From Meghimatium bilineatum (taxonomy: Eukaryota; Mollusca; Gastropoda; Stylommatophora; Philomycidae), in NCBI GenBank assembly GCA_034231615.1, contig CM067299.1, forward strand, positions 12,763,863 through 12,827,862: DNA of 64,000 bases. The letters are read 5' to 3'. Made by a program: the position numbers and the translations under genes. The notes beneath the pieces were generated by a model that did not search any database, was not told the DNA's origin, and saw nothing but the letters and a program-made list of their open reading frames with translations. Below are positions 1 through 14,200 of this stretch, one piece after another. Each line of letters begins with the position of its first letter. Position 1 is the stretch's first letter.

Positions 1-470
1 ATGTGCATCTATGAACGGCGGAGATCATGCATCTATGACCGGCGGAGATAATGCATCTATGATGGGCAGAGATAGTGCAACTATGACCGGCAGCAATGAT
101 GCATCTATGACTGGCGGAGATCGAGCATTTATGACCGGCGAAGAACGTGCATCTATGAATAGCGGAGATTGTGCATCGGCGGAGGTCGTACAACTATGAC
201 CCGTGGAGATTGTGCAGCTCTAACCGGCAGGGATCGTGCATCTATGAATAACGGAGATCGTGCATCTATGAACGGTGGAGAATGTGCATCTATGAGCGGA
301 GGAGATCATGCATCTGTGACCGGCGAAGAATGTGCACCTATGACTGGCGAAGAACGTGCATCTGTGAATAGCAGAGACTGTGCATCTATTATTGGCGGAG
401 ACCGTACAACTATGACTCGAAGAGATTGTGCATCTGTGATCGGAAGGGCTTGTGCATCTATAGCAGCGAT
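1..470 (+). repeat. 24-bp minisatellite (array reaches the left edge)
   Basis: About 20 diverged copies of a 24-bp unit of the type gcatctatgaccggcggaga. As 24 is a multiple of three it translates as an 8-residue repeat (MTGGDxAS), with two open frames (11-199 and 169-525). The same unit in opposite orientation forms the array at 19885-20215. It is likely intronic to the CCP-like gene. Confidence 0.85.
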
Positions 471-966
471 GGCTTCATTTTCAGTCAGCGGCATCATTTT
501 CTCATTTTCTGTTTGTAATTCCTAAAAAGAAACATAACATGACAACAAAATATTGGTTTAAGATAAGTTCTAAAGATCAGATTTAGGTCTACATAAACAA
601 ATAACATATTCTATTATTTAACTATAGGCCTACCTACACTACCTAGGTCTAGGAGGCAAACAAATACTTACAATATAAATTAAATGATGTATATTATAGT
701 AGGCCTAGAAACAAAATACATGTGTTACTAGTATTTCTGTACTGTAGATACACTGAGTAACACTGTCAATGCATGTGGACAAAAATTCCTCAAGTTCGGT
801 ATAAAGACAACGTCCCCAGCACAGAGAATAATTAAAGTACTGGGTAGTGTGTTAAAAGCATTGTTTCCAACAATACTTCACCCCAAGACTAGATCAAATA
901 AAAATCGCAAAATGACACTATTGTTAATAAAACCCATACAAATCACTGTTGCCACTAAAATATATA

Positions 967-1398
967 CTAAAATATCAGGGTCACCACTAAATTTAATTTA
1001 AAAAACCCAAAACGTACAGACCTGCAGAAATTCACGTAAAAACCCGTAAATGCCGGTGTACGCCCGTAAAGCCATACAGCTTGGAAAAAAACGTAAAAAT
1101 TAAGGTGATTTACGGGCAGTTGACAGGTAAGCATCTCGTTCATCTTTGGCAGCACCTTCCTTAGCCAGTTAAGTCTTTTTTTTTCATTTCCTGGTATTCT
1201 ACAGTGAGAGGAATTCCATCTCTTATGACATGCATGCCAAGTAAAAATATCCCTACTCTTTGCAACATTCAGACTTTCTGTTGTTAAAATGTGGTTCTTA
1301 TCAGAGCAACTCTGATAATTACTCCTAAATAATTGAGACTTGCTCTTCTCATCAGGATGCCATTGTAACAGTTCTTTAAAGTACATACTCAGCATCAC
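967..1398 (-). other. Unassigned 143-codon open frame in the CCP-like gene
   Basis: An open frame with no recognisable domain, downstream of CCP exon 8 on the same strand. It has no clear splice sites in the needed phase and does not continue the CCP armadillo region. It could be chance or an old transposon piece. Confidence 0.15.
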
Positions 1399-1424
1399 AA
1401 ACTACACAAAATTACTACAAAGAA

Positions 1425-1610
1425 AATGCAGTGGTGCGGTGCATAGTCACAATGTTGGAGCACTATTCTTACAAGAACTGAGTTTTTTTCTAACAGATGA
1501 TTAATTTTAAAACCCACCCTGTACACTTCATCATGGTGATAGCAAGGACAAGCAACTTAGCCACACAGCCACATAGTTCCACCCTGTACTTCCTAATAGA
1601 AAATAAATGC
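1425..1610 (+). mobile_element. Degenerate tRNA-derived SINE (same family as 62262-62495)
   Basis: The body matches the later copies segment by segment: 'gaactgagtttttttct', 'aaaacccaccctgtac', 'gacagcaagag'-like and 'cacagccacatag'. The A and B boxes are eroded here. Confidence 0.5.
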
Positions 1611-1663
1611 AGTAATAATGATGATACATACAAGCATCACATTTCAACAAAATGAGAACTTAC

Positions 1664-1810
1664 TGAGATCTGTGACATTTTTTAAGACATGCAGAATACA
1701 GCGTCTGATTGTGAGGTGTCTATGCTTGGTGTCTACATGCTGCCATTCACAGTGATGACAGAGCAGTTGAGAAACACCATTCATGTCGATAAGCTTTCCA
1801 GAATTGAGTT
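1664..1810 (-). CDS. AGTPBP1-like: CCP-like exon 8 (last exon inside the window)
   Basis: Acceptor gcatattttgtag and donor CTCA|gtaagt. Completes Lys, then 48 residues including [30 protein letters not shown] and [11 protein letters not shown], and leaves one base. It parallels the CCP1 segment with a conserved W and HR followed by IRKGIL. The next exon was not found at lower coordinates and is presumably outside the window. Confidence 0.92.
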
Positions 1811-3160
1811 CTACAAAATATGCACAATTTCAATCATTAAAAATTGATTAATCTGTAAGAAGACAATCAGATAGTGGTCAAGAAATAAATCAGCTAATGC
1901 TTGACAAACAAATTATAGCCCAACCCTTTCATTAATTTATCAGTACAGAACCACAAAATGTAAGGCTCATGTGACCAATAATTGTGCACCATTTTAGGCT
2001 CGGACTACATTACATCCTTCCTGTACAGTTATGTTCCAAGTATGGTGTAAGACAGCAGTTATGTCCCAAGTATAGTTTAAGACAGCAGTGGTGTTTAATT
2101 TCTACTCTGTTTGTTCATTCATAAGAAATATGGAAAGTGATGCCATTTGTCATGAAATATCTATGGATTCTAATTCATAGGGTACGGATTTCTTGGAATT
2201 TACTTTCAAAGAAAATATGGTTTATTAACACATTAGTTTCACAGAATTGGCCAATATATTTCAATATGACCTCATTGGATATAATTTGGAATGTGTCAGA
2301 TTGAAATATTATTGACCTAGTCTTGAACGGCACAGACCAGACCAGCATTGTAACTTACATCTGTGTTTTTTATTTGTTTGTTCAATCCATATTATATGCC
2401 AAAGATGGATGTGTCGGACCATTGGTGCAAATAAAATGGTGACACAACGCATTTCCATTCTCTAGCCTACATCCTGTTGGAAATCTAGTAGAAACATTGT
2501 CATTCTACAAGAGAGATCCAGCGGAAGTTTGAGAATGAACGCTAAAGAAGGATAATCCATATTATGTTAGTTCTGTTATGAAATAACATAAATACAATAG
2601 CCTTAGCCATGTAGATGAATTTTATCAGTGTTGCCACACAGTGTTCAAGTATTGGTGCATCCAATACATAAATACAATAGCCTTAGCCATGTAGATGAAT
2701 TTTATCAGTGTTGCCACACAGTGTTCAAGTATTGGTGCATCCAATACATAAATACAATAGCCTTAGCCATGTAGATGAATTTTATCAGTGTTGCCACACA
2801 GTGTTCAAGTATTGGTGCATCCAAACAAATTGTTTTACATTTTCTTTTCAATTGTGTTTGATTACTGCTCAAATAATTTAACTAATGAGTAAAAAGTAAA
2901 CTAGCTTACATATATTTAAAAGGAATTAGTTAATATTATTCATTACCACAAAATGTGTGCCACAAAACTGATCAGTATTCAATCTTGTGACGCCCCATAC
3001 AGCAAAATCAGAGAGAAGACAATGGATGGATGGATGGATGGATGGATGGATGGATGGATGGATGGATGGATGGATGGATGGATGGATGGATGGATGGATG
3101 GATGGATGGATGGATGGATGGATGGATGGATAGACGGACGGATGGATTGACAGATGGATG

Positions 3161-3217
<57 letters not shown>

Positions 3218-6200
3218 TTCAAACTAAAAATTTGCAAATGAAAACATAGACCAAACACATTATTATGCAATACTCCTCAATGGCATAGAGTTATGCTGAA
3301 ATCAGATGTCCTGGGCCAAAAGGTGCAACTACAGCAGCTGTAAAACTAGCAGCACAATATACTTGAAGCTCTTCAGCTCAAATGAAATGAATACTCATGC
3401 TGATTATTTGAGAGGGAATACAGAATAACAGGAATGCGCAGAAAAGGGACCCTTAAAACAAATGCAAAGAGGAACTTACTTGAACAAGAACAGCGTAGAA
3501 AAGGGACCTTTAAAACAAATGCAATGGGGAACTTACTAGAACAAGAATGGTGTAGAAAAGTTAAAACAAATACAAAGAAGAACTTACTTGAACAAGAATG
3601 GAGTAGAAAAGATACACTTAAAACAAATACACAAAGGAACTTACTTCAACAAATATGGCATGGAAAAGGAACACTTAAAACAAATAGAAAGAGGAATTTA
3701 CTTGAACAAGACTGACATAGAGAAAGAACACTTAAAACAAATAGAAGGAGGAACTTATTTGAACAAGAATGGCGTAGAAAAGGGACACTTAAAACAAATA
3801 GAAAGAGGTACTTACTTGATTTGGTCAGATTACACAAATTCTCAAGTGCTAGCTTCAAGTCCACTGTGTGTCGTTTTCCACAAGCAGCAATGACCTTCAA
3901 CATCATGCTGACAGCATTGTGCTTACCTAGTTCAGCTGCATTAACACCTGGACACATACACAAGCCAGGAAATTAGAGGAATGAATTTGCAAACATGTAA
4001 CTTTCACAATAAACTGACGTGGATCTGGCACTGATATTTAATCACAGAATCTAATGGTCATCTGGGATCTCCATGGCATAGTGGTTAAGCTTACTTGCCT
4101 TTTCCTGAAGAGTCCACTAGATCAAATAAAGTGTATCATGTATAGCCTACAATGTAGAGGCATATTCTACAGGATATCCTGTAGATATTCATGATGAACC
4201 AGCTCATTAATGTCAAAAAATGCAATAAACATAGTCTTGTCATTGACATCTTCAAAGGTTCTGCGTTCACTATTGAAACAGGAATACCACTAAACTGTCA
4301 TATATCTAAACTCAATAGTTTTTTTCCATTTCACTGCAGTATTGCCTTATATTGATTGTTATATCTACTAAGTAATCTCTGAAAGTTTTGAAGCCAGTTT
4401 CTCCAATCTGAAGGTGGAAATCACTGCGTACATGTTGTTAAAGATTAACTTACAATTTTTAAATGTGATGAGATAAATTAGGTCACCTTCACTTATAAGA
4501 CCCCGTACAGCACTTGCATGAAGTTGCATACTTTCAGTTTCATACATACATTAACACATGGTCATCAAATGAACCTGGCAAATAGCAATGCTCTACATAT
4601 TCTGGTTTTCTGGGAGGGAAAAATGAGTTAGTGAACTTAATGAGCAGCCTTCGTACTATGTCTAGCATTCCTTTTAAATATACAAAATATTTCTTCACAG
4701 TGTTTTCACCACCAATCTTAAAATGTTGCTGAAAGTGACCTTATTTTAGTTCTCCACGAAGATTAAAATGCTGCACAATGGGAACTGGTTTGAGTTCTAT
4801 ACCAAACTGAATAAGCAATGGGACCTGATTTCAGTTCTCCACCAAGGTAAAAATAATGCTCCAACTGACCTGATTTGAGTTCTCCACAAACTAAAAATGC
4901 AAAGGGAACTGATGTAAGTTCTCTACCAAACTAAAAAAATGCTCAAAGAGAACTGATTTGATTTCTCTACCAAACTAAATAAAATGCTCAATAGACATGA
5001 TTTTAATCATTAATAAAGTTTAAAATACTGATCAATGGTAACTTATTTGAGTTCTCCACCAGAATGAAAATCTCTTCACTACCACCTTATGTTTCTGTTT
5101 CTGATATATAAGGCCTAGCATACAGTTGCTCTGGTTGTACATGAAGAAACATCTAAAACTTTTCATAAAATTAAATTTGATCATTAAAATACAAGTGCTT
5201 TATTCAATGTATATATCAATGTGAGAAATAAATAAGGAAAAATTAACACTGTGCTCTTGCATGAAGAACATTTTGGTCTGAAACAAAAAGCAACTTAAAC
5301 TTACTGTTGTTTGTATACATTTTCAGCACTTGTAGAAGTGGTTGTAGATTTTTGAAGTTATGAAAGTGTGTCTTCACTAAGTTTAATGTTAACATCAAGT
5401 TCTGATGAAGCCTCGCTTTCACAGCAAATTTACAATCTAAAATTAAATAAGAGAGAAAAGTAATAACATTTAAAGAAGTAAGTTAATACAAATATTTCAA
5501 TATAGCTATGCCTGAAATGTGCAGATTTATTTTTTGCATCTATTTCCTTCACAAACACACTCTTGTTTTTATATACATTTTCTTTATTCAAACACTCTTT
5601 TATTTGTATCTATTTCCCTCTCAAACTCACTCGTATTTTTGCATATATTTCCCTCTCCCCTTTTTTTGCATTTGTTCACAACCTCTCACCGGGCCATTCT
5701 TATAGCAGGACAATAGTCCTACTATATTTCAAGCAGGATGTAGTCCAGAAAATGGAAATGCAGTGTGTTACAGGGCAGTTTATTTTGAATAATAGCTCAA
5801 TCTGAAAATCAACACATCAAAAACTCATATACTAGATTTTACGAGATCCAACAACAATATAAAAATTCAAAATGTTCCATTATTAAAAGTCAACAATTTT
5901 ACATATTTAGGCACCAATCTAGCACTGGATGGAGACTCATCAAAAGAAATTTTACACCGTATTGCCCTTGCAGCAGGTGCTTTCAATAAACTACCGGTAC
6001 ATAACATCTGGACTTCAAACACACTAAGAAACACCACAAAACTCAGGTTGTTAAACTCCAACATCATCCCTATTCAATCATATGGATGCGAAAGTTGGAA
6101 AGCCACAAAAGTCACAGATAAGAGACTAGACACCTTTGAAAACAAATGCCTACATACTATTCTGAACGTTAAGTGGAGTGACTTAATCTAACACTACTAT

Positions 6201-8147
6201 AATAGAGGAAAGCAAACAAACCTATATATCTTCCTTCATTAGGCAAAGGCGTTGGACTTACATCAGCCATGTTCTCAGAATGAACAGTCTAAGAATTCCT
6301 CATCAGTCACTATACTGGGTGCCACCCGGAGTAAGAATAAGAGGGAGACCTAGAGAAACTCTACAAAGAACCATTAATAGAGAAGGCATGTTAATGAACC
6401 TAAACAACACGCAACAATTGAAAGACCTGGCAACACAAAGACAGAAATGGAAAACTATAGTTTCTGCCTTATGCACCTCCTATGGCCCTGGAGGAATATA
6501 ACATAACATAACAATAGCTCAATACATCTGACTTTGGCGGTGGTAATTAATACTTTCAGTGGTTTTACCTCATCCTCTGAATGATGAACATCTGTAACAG
6601 TATTGCTAGTAGACCAGACATATGAGAGAACTGCTTCCAGTACATACATGCTAGTCACTGACCTCTAAGCTAACCATGGTCAAATATGTTTTACTTTTAT
6701 TTACATCTTATGCCATACCAACAAAGTTACAGACCCCCCACTATTTCCCTCTCAAACACACTCTTACAAATCCATATGTAAGATATGTCCCTGAGAGGGG
6801 ACACCCTCGAAAGAACCAGTACAATGAAATATTTGCACTTTTTTTGGACAGAAGTCTGAGTATTAAGGAGCATTTGGTCAACCACATGATTTTACAGGCA
6901 TGAGGAGGTCTTGCATCAATGAAAGCTATGACTGCTGCTCAGTGTAAATAGAAGTTGCTATTTCTTCTATATCATGGCCTGGTTGTTTCTGTGATAGAAA
7001 ATACATTGGCAATCCTTACACTCGGTCAGACACAGAATGAAAGATTAGATAAGATCCAGAATGAGGGGATGCATATCATGCTTGGGTGTACTATAGATAC
7101 ATTAGCATTAAATATACATTAGTATAGATACATTACATTAGACAGTTGAGCCACGAATTTCTTACTCGACTGTAACAGAGCACAGAATACAGTTAAACAG
7201 AGTACAAACCAACTTCTAAATCACAGCTGATAAAGAACACTTACCGCATTCTGAAATTCAGAAACTGATAGGCAGTAGACTGAAATAAGGAAAGTTATTT
7301 ATGGAGGGCATGAAGAGGACATCATACAATGTGTATAGATGTTGGAAAACAGGGCACATCATGTGGAATAGTTAAGTGTACCAGTGGATTACCAGACATC
7401 CTTCAGAGGTGACAATAACTCTCGATAGACAATGCAAAGAGTGGTGCGCCATTGCAGTATAGTCTGAGATGCAGATATTTATCAGTGAAAATTCCGGGGA
7501 AGGAAACATGATTATACATGGTTTGTTTTTTAGGCATGTTTGTAGTGCTTGGGCCTTCACAGCTCAGTCTGTAAGGAAGAATATCAAAGAGGAGAGTGGC
7601 ACATTTGCTGTGACTACAAGCAGTATGGCTATGGAGATTATGACAGTGATCAAAGCCTTGAACTGGATGAGTATGCAGAGGGAAATTCATGTCAGCATTC
7701 TTAGTGAGTCAATGAGCATGCTCAGAAAAATATAAATAGTTTGCATTCAAGAACAATGGCTTGAGTTGACGTTGGAATATGCCACATTCATTTTCATGTC
7801 TGGTCATTGGGTGTTCAAGGCAATCAGAGGACTGGCTGGCTTGCATTGCTAATGTGTTTGGTGGTAGAGCAATGGATTGTGCAAACATTTTGAACTCCTT
7901 ATAAGAAACAATACTGGCAAATGAAATTAATGAGAGTGAGGATTCCTTATTCATGTCCACAATAAAGGAACTGTGCTTGAAATGCAGCATTGCCCAAAAA
8001 TGAGTGTTATTATGGGCATTGAAGAATGTTTGTTAACCAACAAAGAACTGCCAGTCATCATGTAATGGTGGATGTACAATATTGAAGATCGGAGCACCTA
8101 TGGACATGTACGCCGTGCAATGATGATGAATGATGATGATGATACAA

Positions 8148-8203
<56 letters not shown>

Positions 8204-11200
8204 CACACCTTTCTATTTATCTCTATATATCTCTATATATCTATAGATAACTGTATCTCTATCTTTTTGTCTATCTCTCTTTCTATATCAATCTCTTTCT
8301 AACTTGTTCATCTATTGCTTACCTTTATGCCCAATTCGACTCAATAATATATGAATGGAGATCAGTACACCATCTGATAGACAAATATCGTTTGTGTGTG
8401 CCAGTTTCAGAATCTGGAACAATACTGATGTTATCCCATGACTGACCAGAACTGAAGCTCTTTTTGCCAAGTCTTGTACATGTCAGAAAAATGTAAAATA
8501 AACTAAGTATTTTTTTAAGTTCAAAGAAAATTTTTAAAAGAGTCTTCTTCTTCAGCATTCATTCTCAAACTCCCACTGAGACAATGGTCCTACTAGATTC
8601 CGCTTGGACGCAGTCCAGAGATTGGAATTTTGTTTTGTCGCCGTTTTATTTGCATCAATGGCCTGACACATCCATCTTCAATGGTGAGAATGGATTCAAA
8701 ATACAATGAACAAAAAATGATACACAACAAGGTTGTAGATGGGCGAGGGATGCTGTATGATTAAACTCCTCCCCAACCACCTTAAGAAGATAAAACTTTA
8801 CAATTATTATTATTAGTCCTGGCCCCGGTTGCTGAATGTGCAGTATGGATTTGCACATTTTTTAATATCATAAATTATGTACTTATTTCCTACTTTTTCT
8901 GTTCAGATTTTTTTCTGGGGGATGAGGGGGAATTTTTTATAAATGATGACATTATTAAGCAGTGGAGGGTCCTCGAATTATTGGCAACTGTTAACATGAG
9001 AAGTTGTAAAATATTGGCAACAAAATTGACATAATTAATGGAAAGCTCTAAACTGTCTAATAAATGTGGAAATACTTACGAATTTTTCCAACAATTTCAA
9101 GGAAGATATTGATGATGTTCCCTACAGTTTGATCACAAGAGACAATCTGAAAATATCAACAAAAGACAATTTAACGAATATTAAATATTTATTGATTATT
9201 TGTTTGCACACTCCTACTGGATCTATTTTCTAGCACCATAAATGTCCTACTAGATTTCATCTTCATTTATCTATTTTCTAGCACCATAAATGTCCTACTA
9301 GATTTCATCTTCATTTATCTATTTTCTAGCACCATAAATGTCTTACTAGATTTCATCTTCATTTATCTATTTTCTAGCACCATAAATGTCCTACTAGATT
9401 TCATCTTCATGTATTTATTTTCTAGCACCATAAATGTCCTACTAGATTTCATCTTCATTTATCTATTTTCTAGCACCATAAATGTCCTACTAGATTTCAT
9501 CTTCATTTATCTATTTTCTAGCACCATAAATGTCCTACTAGATTTCCAGTAGAAAGTAGTCTAAAGAATGGAGCCAATGTATCACTATATAATTTGCACG
9601 ATTCATCCAATGCATTCAAACTTCTGTGAAATATGGTGTTCTTCATTCATTCTCAAATAGTAGGATTGTCTTGATAGATTTACATAAGGGTGTAGTCCCG
9701 AGAACAGAGGTGCATTTGTGTCACAATTTTATTTGTACCAATTGGTACAAAACATCTGATCTAGTGGTGTTAACTAATATATTCAGTGTTTTTACCATTG
9801 AATGATGGACATGGTTCACCATATCATTAATAGACCAATTATACATTACAACTGATGCCCGAACTGCATACTGGACACCAACCTCACATCTAGCCATGAT
9901 CAAACCTGCTTCTGTCATTGAATGATGGACAAAGGAACTATATTATTAATAAAGCAGCCAGACATTGCAACTGATGCCTGTACTGCAGGCTGGACATCAA
10001 CCTCAAAACATAACCATGATTAAACTTGCTTCTGACATGATAGAACATCAATATTGGAAATGTGTGATAGCACATGAAACATTAGGCTGTGGAATGATAT
10101 CTTCTTCTTCTTCTTCTGCGTTCGTTCTCAAACTCCTGCAGATTAGTAGGATGTAGTCCAGAGAACGGAATGCGTTGTGTCATGGTTTACAGCATTGTTG
10201 CGATATCTGCACCTTTCGGCCGGACACATCCGACTTCAGCACAGCTTTGGGTCACTGACCCTATATGGGATGGGACAGCCAACTCCATCCCATAACTTCC
10301 TTAGTCGCCTTTTACGACATGCTTGGAAGGTAAATAGTGTTTCTATTCTTTGCTCCCCTTTCGGGCCCCGGCACCATACGGGCTGTGAAATTATATGATA
10401 ACCTATGATATATAGCATGGACTATAAGAAGAAATTATTGACAGCACACAAAACAGAAGGCTGTGAAAAGACATAACCAATGACATATGACATGGACCAT
10501 AAGAAGAAGAGGATGATGCTCGGAGAAAGGAATGCATTATGTCATGATTTACTGCATGACTGTGATATCTGTGAGATATCAAAACATCTGACTTTAGCAT
10601 GGCCTATGAAACACTTTGACCCTCAATGGAATGAGACAACCAACCACATTCATTCCCAGAACCTCCTTAGTCACCTCTTATAACATGTATGACAAATCAA
10701 AGTTATGCTATTTTTTTCTCCTATTTTGGACCCTACACCACATAGGCATGTATTTAGTTTCATATACAACAGTACATAATTCACTCATTGACTCAATTAA
10801 TAAACAAACATACAAATTTGCACACACACACACAAACAAATAAAGTGAGAGAGAGAATTTGTTGATTAAAAACCATTCACTATTTTACACTAAGCAAGAA
10901 TACAGGAAACATGTTGACATATAGGGCCACACACTAGGACATGACAAAATCACCTGAAGAACTGTGATGAGTGTGTCAATTGCCAAAGGCTGTTTCAGAA
11001 ATGCATCCTTGCTTGGCTTATCTGAAACATAACCACATCTATTTAAAATACCCCATTTCTAAACTTATTTATCTATCTATGTTTCTGCACCGAATACGGT
11101 GCATAGGCCAGAAAACAGAGCTCTCCAGTTCAAATTATGTGTTACTACTGTGTGTAATTCTTGCATGTTGTTGAGACCCCAAGTCATACCCTCTTTGATG

Positions 11201-14200
11201 GTTTTTCTGCAAAGAGTTTATCTTGGTCTTCCTTATTTTCCTTTGCCATCTGGTACCCATTTTAATGCTTGTAGTGGGAGTCTGTTTTAATTAATTTTAA
11301 GTGCATGTACGATATAAGTCTATTGTTTTATTTTTATTTTTGTAGAAACATATTTATGCTCTGTGTCTTCTCGTACTTGCTTATTGGATAACTTGAATTC
11401 AGTTATAGTCTAATAAAAATCACATCATTTTGTAATTTTTATAATAAATCACATCATTTTGTAATTTTTATAATAAATCACATCATTTTGTAATTTTTAT
11501 AATAAATCACATCATTTTGTAATAAATCACATCATTTTGTAATTTTTATAATAAATGAAACCTTTAAACCCAACATCGTGAAATTTATGTTCGTATGTAA
11601 ACAATAATTTTCCCTAGTCAGTTAACAGTCTATTCAGATTTGCAGCTGTCATTATTATCATTGTCAATATGCCTTAATTGTATCTGTTGATGTTTGTTTG
11701 TTTGAGAACTCCAGGAATTGCGAGTTATTAGCTCTTACTTTTTATGTGCAATGGAGTGGTTTTTCTGAGCTTTCTTTCATACCCAGGAGACTTTAGTTTT
11801 CGGCTTCGTGTAATGCCTATTGAAGGAGCCTTCTACTCAGAGGGGGCTATAACCGTATAATTGACATGCTATAAAACTTCTATAAGAGAGCCTCAATATA
11901 ATGGCATGTCATCTACCAAGGTTTTCTGTTGCATGGATAGTTTGTCTAGTGGGCCATTGGTGAGACCCACAGATGCAACCGTATGCATATCTGTTGATGT
12001 TAATAAGAAAAATTGTGATAAAACATTATCCTGAGGTATTTAATTATTATTATAAACTTTTAAAAGGTCTGTCCATTTAACAATGACTTTTGTCATTGAA
12101 GCACAATATCCCTTATAGTGCCATGGTTGACACAAGTTGTCCATGAATACAACTTATTTTGCAGGGAATTTTGCTGAATCTTCATCAGTTTTATTCCCTG
12201 CAGGACTTCCAGTTTATTATAGATTGTAGGAGCCATTTATTAGATTAATTCAGAGCTGATAATTAAAAATGTGTTTATTTTATTACGATGTTTCAATGAA
12301 CACTTCAAAATGGACAATGTAGCTGATGATAGCTGGTCAAAAGTTACTCTGACTTGGACTTTTTAGCAAATAAAAGCAATAAAACTGATTTAGGATCAGA
12401 TACAGAATTGGACTTGATTCAAGTAATAATAGTCATAGATTGATATGAGATAGGTCTGCAGGCTCAGGAGCATGTGATGGACATCTGTTTCAAAAATGGG
12501 AGTATAGCACTGCCATTACTAAACAAAATAAAACATAAAATAATTTAAAATGAAACTTTATCGATAAAAGCTTCAAATAAACATTTTTTGAAAGCTTATT
12601 CTTGTCTGAACATCTACTGTAAGTTTCATAGAAGTAAATTCTGGTAGGAAGCACGAGGATAAATTCTTGAAGCCGACGGGAATTGAACCAGGTCCAATGC
12701 TGGAAAGGACCTGATTCAATTCCCATCAGTCGGTAAGTTACAAAGCCCTAAGTTATTGATGGATTTTTTAAATGACTTCTTACAACAATCTCTTCGAAAA
12801 CTCATCATACTTAAAAAAAAATTGCATAGTTGTGGGGTGGGAAATACTTAGATTAAAATGGTGTGGCGGCGAAAGTGTTAATGTGATACTGAAAAAAAGA
12901 TGGTCCGCTTTGGTGTTATTCAATGTACCACTAAGGTCTGACCATTTAGTATGATGCTGGGGTTATGGTCTAATTTTTGTGCTATTCAATGTGCCACTCT
13001 AATAATGTAGCTGAAACAAAAAAGCCAAATTCAAAAATCTCATACCTGACTCACCTGATTGTTCAATGAGTAAAAGAAGTCTTGCTGTTGCACATTTGAT
13101 CTGCTGCACATCCTCCAATGACATTTTCTTCATAGATTTATTTAACAGCCTGGCAATATGCTGGACCCAAAAGTTTAGTCTACTTCTGGGAGTTAAAAAT
13201 ATAAATTGATAAATGCTAGATTGTTTACATAATACTATCTGGCCAAAACATCAGTACCAAATGTACCGTAATAGAAAATATCAATTAAAAAGAACAACCA
13301 AATGTAACATTTTTACAAAAAAGCACTAAATTAACGACATACTATAAATATACCGTAGATTAAAGATCAGAGGTTAAAGGGGAAAGTGGAAAAAAACTTC
13401 AGACATGGTCAGATTACTGACAGAAAATTTCTCCACCAGAAAGGTTTCTAATGTCAGATTCTAGGTTTCTCTTGAGTTATGAGTGCAGGTTATCACCAGC
13501 ATACACTAAACCAGTTTACAGGTGCTTTGATCCCAATCTCAACAAATCCATTAGAAAGTATAGCAGCTGACAGTTCCAGTTTCATGCTGATTTATCAGTC
13601 TCTTCTCATATCTTTTATGTTTCTCTTTAAGAGTTATTTTCATCTTTACTCCAATCTCCTCTGATCTTTATGATTCCAACGTCTGAAATCTTTTGAATAT
13701 ACACTATCCTTCAGTGTATTGACTGTGTCAGAATAATGCATTGATATACCTTACTATATTACTACAGTGAAATCCTGTTATAACAACTTGGTCCGGACTG
13801 ACACAATATGTATGTAATAACATAAATCTGCTAAATACAGCACAAACAATATAGAATAAATATAATTGGAGATTTTGAAAAGTGTTGCTATTCAGGGAAA
13901 TTTGTTATAAAAGAATGTGCTATAGAGGGATTTCACTGTATACACTTCTGAACACTAATGAGGCAGAAAGTAAATTAGAATATCAATACTCAATGAAGCT
14001 CTAATAAATACTCTTACCTACATAGGTAAGAGAATATAACCATATATAACCAAGATGTCAGAGATTATCCAACAAGCATGCAAGGACACAATAACACAAA
14101 CAAATTATTTTATTCATATCATTTATATTTTGTACAATTTATATAATTTATATATATTTATAAAATTCTTAAATAATTTAAGATATGCAGATGACATTGT

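Noticed and set aside
306..516. Minus-strand exon after a good acceptor (ttctttttag) at about 517 as the next CCP exon
   Set aside because: In the phase required by exon 8 the frame hits a stop after six codons. The other frame just translates the minisatellite.
11..525. Two open frames with 8-residue repeats as a repetitive protein gene
   Set aside because: They exist because the minisatellite unit is 24 bp. There is no start context, domain or splice support, and the unit recurs in the other orientation in a transposon.
2926..3270. 114-codon minus-strand frame
   Set aside because: Pure translation of GGAT/GATA microsatellite.
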